The position numbers and the translations under genes were made by a program. Of a DNA stretch of 54,587 nt, positions 50,957 through 54,587 are shown piece after piece; the stretch's first letter is position 1; every line of letters starts with the position of its first letter. The notes below the pieces were generated by a model. That model had not been told where the DNA came from and did no database searches. It saw only the letters and a program-made list of their open reading frames with translations. The stretch comes from Chitinophagaceae bacterium (lineage in GTDB: Bacteria > Bacteroidota > Bacteroidia > Chitinophagales > Chitinophagaceae): the NCBI GenBank assembly GCA_019247775.1, contig JAFBAN010000073.1, forward strand, positions 1 to 54,587, in the 5' to 3' direction.

Positions 50957-52168
50957 ATGAATTTGCATGAATACCAGGCTAAGGAACTGCTTAAAAAATA
51001 CAATGTACTGGTGCAGGAAGGCATTGCGGTAGATACGGTGATGGCGGCTGAAGAAGCGTACCGTCAGCTGAAGACCCAGACCGGGAACAATTTTGCAGTG
51101 ATCAAGGCCCAGATCCATGCGGGCGGACGGGGTAAAGGCAAGATCGCAGGCACCGAACAGCGCGGAGTTGCGGTGGGCAAGAGCCTCGAGGATGTGACCA
51201 CCATCGCTAAAAATATCCTGGGCGGCACCCTGGTAACCATCCAGACCGGCGCCGCAGGCAAAAAAGTGAACAAAATATTGCTGGCGCAGGATGTCTACTA
51301 TCCCGGCCCCAATCCCGTAAAAGAATTCTACCTCTCTATCCTGCTTGATCGCTCCAAAGGCATGAACGTGGTAATGTACAGCACCGAGGGCGGCATGGAT
51401 ATCGAAGAGGTAGCCCATAATACTCCCGATAAGATCTACAAGGAATGGGTGCATCCCGGCGGCGGGTTACAGGGTTTCCAGGCACGGAAGATCGCTTTCA
51501 ACCTGGGCCTCAGCGGTGAAGCGTTCAAGAACTGCGTGAAGTTCGTGACCAATCTCTACAATGCCTATGTGGGGCTCGACTGCAGCATGCTCGAGATCAA
51601 CCCGCTGTTCAAGACCAGCGATGAGAAGATCATTGCTGTGGATTGCAAAATGAACATTGACGATAATTCGCTGATGCGTCATCCCGATATCGCCACCCTG
51701 CGCGATGTTACCGAAGAGGATCCCACCGAAGTGGAAGCGGGACAATACAACCTCAATTTTGTAAAACTCGACGGTAATGTAGGCTGCATGGTGAACGGGG
51801 CCGGTCTGGCAATGGCTACCATGGACATGATCAAACTCAGCGGCGGCGAGCCCGCCAACTTCCTGGATGTAGGCGGTTCTGCCAATGCCCAGACCGTGGA
51901 AGCGGGTTTCCGGATCATCCTGAAAGACCCGAATGTAAAAGCCATCCTGATCAATATCTTCGGCGGCATCGTGCGCTGCGACCGTGTTGCGGCAGGTGTG
52001 ATCGAAGCATTCAATAAACTCGGGAATATCAATATCCCCATCATCGTTCGCTTACAGGGTACCAATGCGGAGGAAGCGAAAAAACTCATCGACGAAAGCG
52101 GGCTGAAAGTGCAGTCGGCCATACTGCTTAGCGAGGCGGCGGACCTGGTGAAGAAAGCGGTGGCGTGA
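50957..52168 (+). CDS. sucC: Succinate-CoA ligase (ADP-forming), beta subunit
   Basis: 403 residues. An ATP-grasp N domain (MNLHEYQAKELLKKYNVLVQEGI; VIKAQIHAGGRGKGKIA; LDCSMLEINPLFKT; KMNIDDNSLMRHPD) and a CoA-ligase C domain (GNVGCMVNGAGLAMATMDMIKLSGGEPANFLDVGG; ILINIFGGIVRCDRVA; VRLQGTNAEEAKKLI). Makes succinate and ATP from succinyl-CoA in the TCA cycle with SucD, whose gene is not adjacent. The TGA stop lies inside the first heptad of the repeat that follows. TATCTTCG (50931-50938) is a near-match -7 box. Confidence 0.97.
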   Translation: MNLHEYQAKELLKKYNVLVQEGIAVDTVMAAEEAYRQLKTQTGNNFAVIKAQIHAGGRGKGKIAGTEQRGVAVGKSLEDVTTIAKNILGGTLVTIQTGAAGKKVNKILLAQDVYYPGPNPVKEFYLSILLDRSKGMNVVMYSTEGGMDIEEVAHNTPDKIYKEWVHPGGGLQGFQARKIAFNLGLSGEAFKNCVKFVTNLYNAYVGLDCSMLEINPLFKTSDEKIIAVDCKMNIDDNSLMRHPDIATLRDVTEEDPTEVEAGQYNLNFVKLDGNVGCMVNGAGLAMATMDMIKLSGGEPANFLDVGGSANAQTVEAGFRIILKDPNVKAILINIFGGIVRCDRVAAGVIEAFNKLGNINIPIIVRLQGTNAEEAKKLIDESGLKVQSAILLSEAADLVKKAVA

Positions 52169-52213
52169 GGCGTGAGGCGTGAGGCGTGAGACGTGAATGG
52201 TGAATGGTGAATC
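52165..52213. repeat. Seven-copy heptad array beginning in the sucC stop codon
   Basis: GTGAGGC three times, GTGAGAC, GTGAATG twice, GTGAATC, in strict register. The stop codon of sucC is the TGA of the first copy. It is the complement of the CTCACGC block at 49676-49717, with the same order of variants. It is followed by a true terminator. Confidence 0.85.
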
Positions 52214-52228
52214 AAATGTACTTAATGG

Positions 52229-52255
52229 AAGCCCCTGCAATGGCGGGGGCTTTTC
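52229..52255 (+). terminator. Rho-independent terminator of sucC
   Basis: GCCCCTGC, loop AATG, GCGGGGGC (8-bp stem with one G-T pair) followed by TTTTC, 62 bases after the sucC stop. Confidence 0.82.
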
Positions 52256-52260
52256 TATTT

Positions 52261-52382
52261 CTCTCTGCGCAGACTCTGCCCCTCATGTTCTCTGCGGTGA
52301 AAAAAGCTTAACATGTGGTCAGGCTTAAAATCGTAGAGGAGTTTTACCGCAGAGAACATGAGGGGCGGAGGTTACGCGGAGT
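52261..52382. repeat. Octad-class inverted repeat overlapping the SprT-like stop codon
   Basis: Left: CTCTGCCC, CTCATGTT, CTCTGCGG, TGAAAA. Right: TTTTACCGCAGAG, AACATGAG, GGGCGGAG, GTTACGCGGAG. The arms pair over about 30 bases. The stop of the minus-strand SprT-like gene (52374-52372) is in the right arm. Confidence 0.75.
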
Positions 52383-53001
52383 TTACAAGACGGACTTCGG
52401 TGATGGGATTGAAAGTGTAGTGCAATCCTGTCTTCAGTTCCACGCAATCGAAACGTTTTCGTCTGCGGGGGCCCTTGCGGAAAACTTTTCCGTCTTCCAT
52501 TGCGAACAGCGCTCCTTCGGGAACATCATTCACGGGGATGAATCCTTCACGGCGTGAGACATCGTATTTGCGCAGCACCAGCAACAGGTCCGTTTCTCCG
52601 TTTGCGGTTGCTGCAGGATTCAATATCGATTTACGCAGGGCCCTTTCTATCTCGGCCGGAAAAACCTTGTGCTGCACGAAATCGACGAGCAGGATACTGT
52701 ATTGGTTTTTCCATTCCCGGCCATGCGCATCTACCCTGTTCCTGAATTGCTCGAAAGTGAGCAAATGCGCCAGTTCGTGCAACAGGGTGATCAGGAATTC
52801 GTATTTATTGAGATTGCCATTGATACTGATGCGGTGATTGGCGCCCCAGCCTGCGTGCCGGTAATCGCCCAACACCGATCTGCGTTCCTTGGTGATGGTA
52901 AGATGGACTTTGTAGTGATGGAGATAATTCACCACATGCTCAAAGCTGCCCTCGGGCAAAAACTTCGCAAGCGCCTGCATCGGATGCTCCGAAACCGCCA
53001 T
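52372..53001 (-). CDS. SprT-like zinc metalloprotease domain protein
   Basis: 209 residues. LITLLHELAHLLTFEQF holds the HExxH zinc motif, followed by DAHGREWKNQYSILL, the usual SprT-like third-ligand region. A basic C-terminal part (RKGPRRRKRFDC) follows. SprT-domain proteins include the DNA-protein-crosslink protease SPRTN, but bacterial members are mostly uncharacterised. The start and the upstream gene's stop share one base (TGATG type), which implies coupling. The last residues and stop are encoded by an octad repeat arm. Confidence 0.88.
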   Translation of the reverse strand: MAVSEHPMQALAKFLPEGSFEHVVNYLHHYKVHLTITKERRSVLGDYRHAGWGANHRISINGNLNKYEFLITLLHELAHLLTFEQFRNRVDAHGREWKNQYSILLVDFVQHKVFPAEIERALRKSILNPAATANGETDLLLVLRKYDVSRREGFIPVNDVPEGALFAMEDGKVFRKGPRRRKRFDCVELKTGLHYTFNPITEVRLVNSA

Positions 53002-53393
53002 CAGGCCTTGGGTTTCAGCTTTAAGGAAATGCGCACTTCCAGCCAGGTGTAGATCACATACAGGCCCATGCCTACAAACACCGCATTGATGCTGCGCTTC
53101 GCTCCTGCCGCCAGCAGGTAAATGATGACCGCGGCGGCCAGCATGAACAACTTGAGGAATGTACCGGCGATCACGCCGCGGATCACGGCATTTGGATTGG
53201 GGTTGGTGATGTTTTTATACTGGAAATACAGGTTGAGCATGGTTACTATGAACAGCAGGAGATTGGCGCTGATCACCACAATGCCATCGATGCCCTTGTT
53301 GTCCATCCTCGACCTGAAAATAATGAACAGCGCTGTTGTAATGATAAACAGGATCACCAGCGGACGGGTGAGGGTTCTGTAAGTCTGCGTCAT
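53001..53393 (-). CDS. Four-helix membrane protein, possible ATP synthase subunit I-like
   Basis: 130 residues with four predicted membrane helices: PLVILFIITTALFIIF (about 11-27), GIVVISANLLLFIVTMLNLYF (about 37-57), GTFLKLFMLAAAVIIYLLAAG (about 77-97) and INAVFVGMGLYVIYTWLEV (about 102-120). The layout resembles AtpI-type proteins, and its gene lies directly after atpZ (1-base gap), the position of the atpI-like gene in Bacteroidota. The sequence signal is weak. It is followed by the SprT-like gene rather than atpB. Confidence 0.6.
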   Translation of the reverse strand: MTQTYRTLTRPLVILFIITTALFIIFRSRMDNKGIDGIVVISANLLLFIVTMLNLYFQYKNITNPNPNAVIRGVIAGTFLKLFMLAAAVIIYLLAAGAKRSINAVFVGMGLYVIYTWLEVRISLKLKPKA

Positions 53394-53394
53394 G

Positions 53395-53613
53395 CTATTT
53401 TTTTGATGTATCCCTGATCGCCTTAACGATCATTCCGATGATCAGGAGTAAAGGTAATAACCAGATAAATACCGGGATGCCGAACCGCACCCATTTGTCT
53501 ATCCACATACCGAGATAAACCGTCAGCAGCAAACCTGCCGCCAGTTGCGCCGCCAGTCCGGCATACTGCATCAGCAGCTTATTAGAATTTTTATCCGGGT
53601 TACGATCAATCAT
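53395..53613 (-). CDS. AtpZ/AtpI-family protein
   Basis: 72 residues with two hydrophobic helices: YAGLAAQLAAGLLLTVYLGMWID and VFIWLLPLLLIIGMIVKAI, the AtpZ hairpin. These proteins help with ATP synthase assembly or with Mg transport beside the atp operon. Its start overlaps the stop of the upstream gene by 8 bases. No other ATP synthase genes are in the window. Confidence 0.82.
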   Translation of the reverse strand: MIDRNPDKNSNKLLMQYAGLAAQLAAGLLLTVYLGMWIDKWVRFGIPVFIWLLPLLLIIGMIVKAIRDTSKK

Positions 53614-54001
53614 TCGAAGCCTCGGTCTTAGGAACGGGAGCCGGTATCGTATCGAGTTGCGAAGGGGTATTGCCCGACAAAACTTTTTTCACGCTTTCCA
53701 GGTATTGCTCCTTGTATTTCAGCGCAGTCTCCAGCGAATCGGTGCGGATCTTCAGCACCTGCAGCGCAGTGCGGCTTTCGCGGGTACCATAACCGGGGAT
53801 ATAATATTTCAGCGGAGAAAACGCGATCAGGGCAATGGTAAGACCTACCAGCAATACGAACACCGTACTCAGGCCGATATACACGGTAAGCCTCGACAAC
53901 CGGAAAGTGACCACTTCCTCGTAGGTGTCGTCGTTCATCACCACCAGCCGGTAGTTGTTGCGCAGTCTGCGAAGCGTATTATTAAACTCCTGATTAGCCA
54001 T
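53606..54001 (-). CDS. Single-pass membrane protein with a coiled-coil tail
   Basis: 131 residues. A cytoplasmic N-terminal stretch (RRLRNNYRLVVMNDDTYEEVVTFRLSRL), one strong membrane helix (IGLSTVFVLLVGLTIALIAF, about 40-60), then a periplasmic coiled-coil-like segment (ALQVLKIRTDSLETALKYKEQYLESVKKVL) and a Pro-rich end. It resembles the N-terminal anchor of Bacteroidota M23 peptidases but has no peptidase domain. It has a good promoter (54016-54045) and is divergent from porW, so it may act in envelope assembly with PorW. Confidence 0.7.
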   Translation of the reverse strand: MANQEFNNTLRRLRNNYRLVVMNDDTYEEVVTFRLSRLTVYIGLSTVFVLLVGLTIALIAFSPLKYYIPGYGTRESRTALQVLKIRTDSLETALKYKEQYLESVKKVLSGNTPSQLDTIPAPVPKTEASND

Positions 54002-54015
54002 TTGTTAAAACGGGC

Positions 54016-54045
54016 TAAAGGTACCTGTTCAAACGGGTTTTCCAA
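54016..54045 (-). promoter_or_regulatory. Promoter of the membrane protein-atpZ unit
   Basis: On the minus strand, TTG (54045-54043), a 19-base spacer and TACCTTTA (54023-54016) match the consensus with one mismatch. The ATG follows 14 bases later. Confidence 0.55.
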
Positions 54046-54084
54046 CTCTCCCAATGGAAAATAACTGTATTTTTAGTCACTTTT

Positions 54085-54587
54085 ATGTACCTGATGAGAC
54101 CCCGACGATACAGGAGCGGAACGGTAACTGCCTGCAATGCTTTGTGTTTAATGCTGGTAGCCATTTCAGCCGCCGCACAGCCCCATCTTTCACTGGAGAT
54201 CAAGAAGCCGCAGAAATACGAATCGCGGACCCTCCCCTCAGAAAAATCTACCGACACGAAATTCGGTCTTACCAAAAAACTGTACTCCAATACGGTCAGC
54301 CGTTTCAACTACTATTTCAACGCCAACCGCATCCTGAACGATGTGCTCGCCACTGCCAAAGAGCAGCACCGTGACGATTATACCAGGTTGTTATCCTTCT
54401 ACAACTACGAGCTGGATACACTGTTCAAAGACAAGATGGATACCGTGATCTACAAAGCCACTGCGGGCATCGTACTGCATGATCTGCGCAGTGACTGGGT
54501 TGACAAGCTGTACCTGCTGATGGGCCGGGCCTATCTCTACCGCAAGGATTTCGATTCCGCTACCAATGTGTTCCAGTATATCAACTA
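54085..54587 (+). CDS. PorW/SprE-like type IX secretion TPR protein, N-terminal part
   Basis: 167 codons before the window ends. A signal peptide (to about residue 32, ISAAAQP) is followed by KKPQKYESRTLPSEKSTDTKF and SNTVSRFNYYFNANRILNDVLATAKEQ, the region I associate with PorW/SprE, and a TPR unit (YLLMGRAYLYRKDFDSATNVF). PorW is an outer-membrane-associated lipoprotein or periplasmic TPR protein needed for protein secretion through the Bacteroidota type IX system and for gliding. No clear lipobox is visible. A start at 54094 is also possible. Confidence 0.75.
   Translation, partial: MYLMRPRRYRSGTVTACNALCLMLVAISAAAQPHLSLEIKKPQKYESRTLPSEKSTDTKFGLTKKLYSNTVSRFNYYFNANRILNDVLATAKEQHRDDYTRLLSFYNYELDTLFKDKMDTVIYKATAGIVLHDLRSDWVDKLYLLMGRAYLYRKDFDSATNVFQYIN

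Noticed and set aside
52449-52463. Near-palindrome CGAAACGTTTTCG resembling the LacI operators
   Set aside because: It lies inside the coding region of the SprT-like gene, in a stretch of basic codons, far from any promoter, and lacks one base of the core.
1-54587. tRNA, rRNA or riboswitch genes
   Set aside because: No cloverleaf with conserved TTCGA-type loop, no rRNA segment and no known riboswitch core was seen by eye; a covariance-model search would be needed to exclude small ones.

Overview
The window looks like about 55 kb of chromosome from a free-living Bacteroidota, most likely family Chitinophagaceae. The evidence is a SusC/SusD pair, many Sec-, Tat- or lipoprotein-exported enzymes, a PorW/SprE-like type IX secretion gene at the right edge, promoters of the Bacteroidota type (TTG about 18-22 nt before TAnnTTTG), no useful Shine-Dalgarno signals, and roughly 50% GC. 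No rRNA, tRNA, phage, insertion sequence or CRISPR array was seen.

Region 1 (1-31.6 kb) is a polysaccharide utilisation locus in several transcription units. Minus strand: TIM-barrel isomerase/hydratase -> GH78 alpha-L-rhamnosidase -> heparinase II/III-type lyase -> GH5-like hydrolase. Plus strand, divergent: ApbE, an FGE-fold protein without the catalytic cysteines, a Tat-exported Gfo/Idh/MocA oxidoreductase, a GH43-like propeller and a DUF1080 protein. Minus strand: ThuA -> oxidoreductase -> orphan plug protein -> SDR -> uxaC -> double DUF1080 -> Tat oxidoreductase -> EamA transporter. Plus strand: SusC -> SusD -> GH88 -> LacI regulator, then an amidase, with a GHL10 lipoprotein on the minus strand. 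GH78, GH88 and the lyase-like protein suggest a glycan containing L-rhamnose and uronic acid. Three Gfo/Idh/MocA proteins, three DUF1080 domains, ThuA and the TIM-barrel protein are the gene set of an oxidative (3-keto) route of glycoside cleavage, so two chemistries may work side by side in the periplasm. Matching LacI-type palindromes lie upstream of susC and of the LacI gene.

Region 2 (31.6-40.5 kb) holds a large plug-domain protein and a complete L-rhamnose catabolic operon on the minus strand: rhaT -> aldolase/dehydrogenase fusion -> rhaM -> rhaI -> FGGY kinase. It fits the rhamnose-rich substrate inferred for region 1.

Region 3 (40.8-54.6 kb) is housekeeping: a C-terminal processing protease, a BadF-type kinase with murQ (cell-wall sugar recycling), an orphan urocanate hydratase, a TPR protein, etfB-etfA, a cupin, YceI, sucC, an SprT-like protein, AtpZ and a possible AtpI-like protein, a membrane protein, and the start of porW.

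The most unusual signal is in the gaps between genes. Two families of short-word arrays recur, mostly close to stop codons and usually as inverted repeats. One has a 7-nt period (eight loci, including 19 heptads in unbroken register between etfA and the cupin gene). The other has an 8-nt period ending at a TTTACC(G/A)CA-like core (about ten loci). Several genes take their stop codon, and sometimes their last residues, from these arrays.
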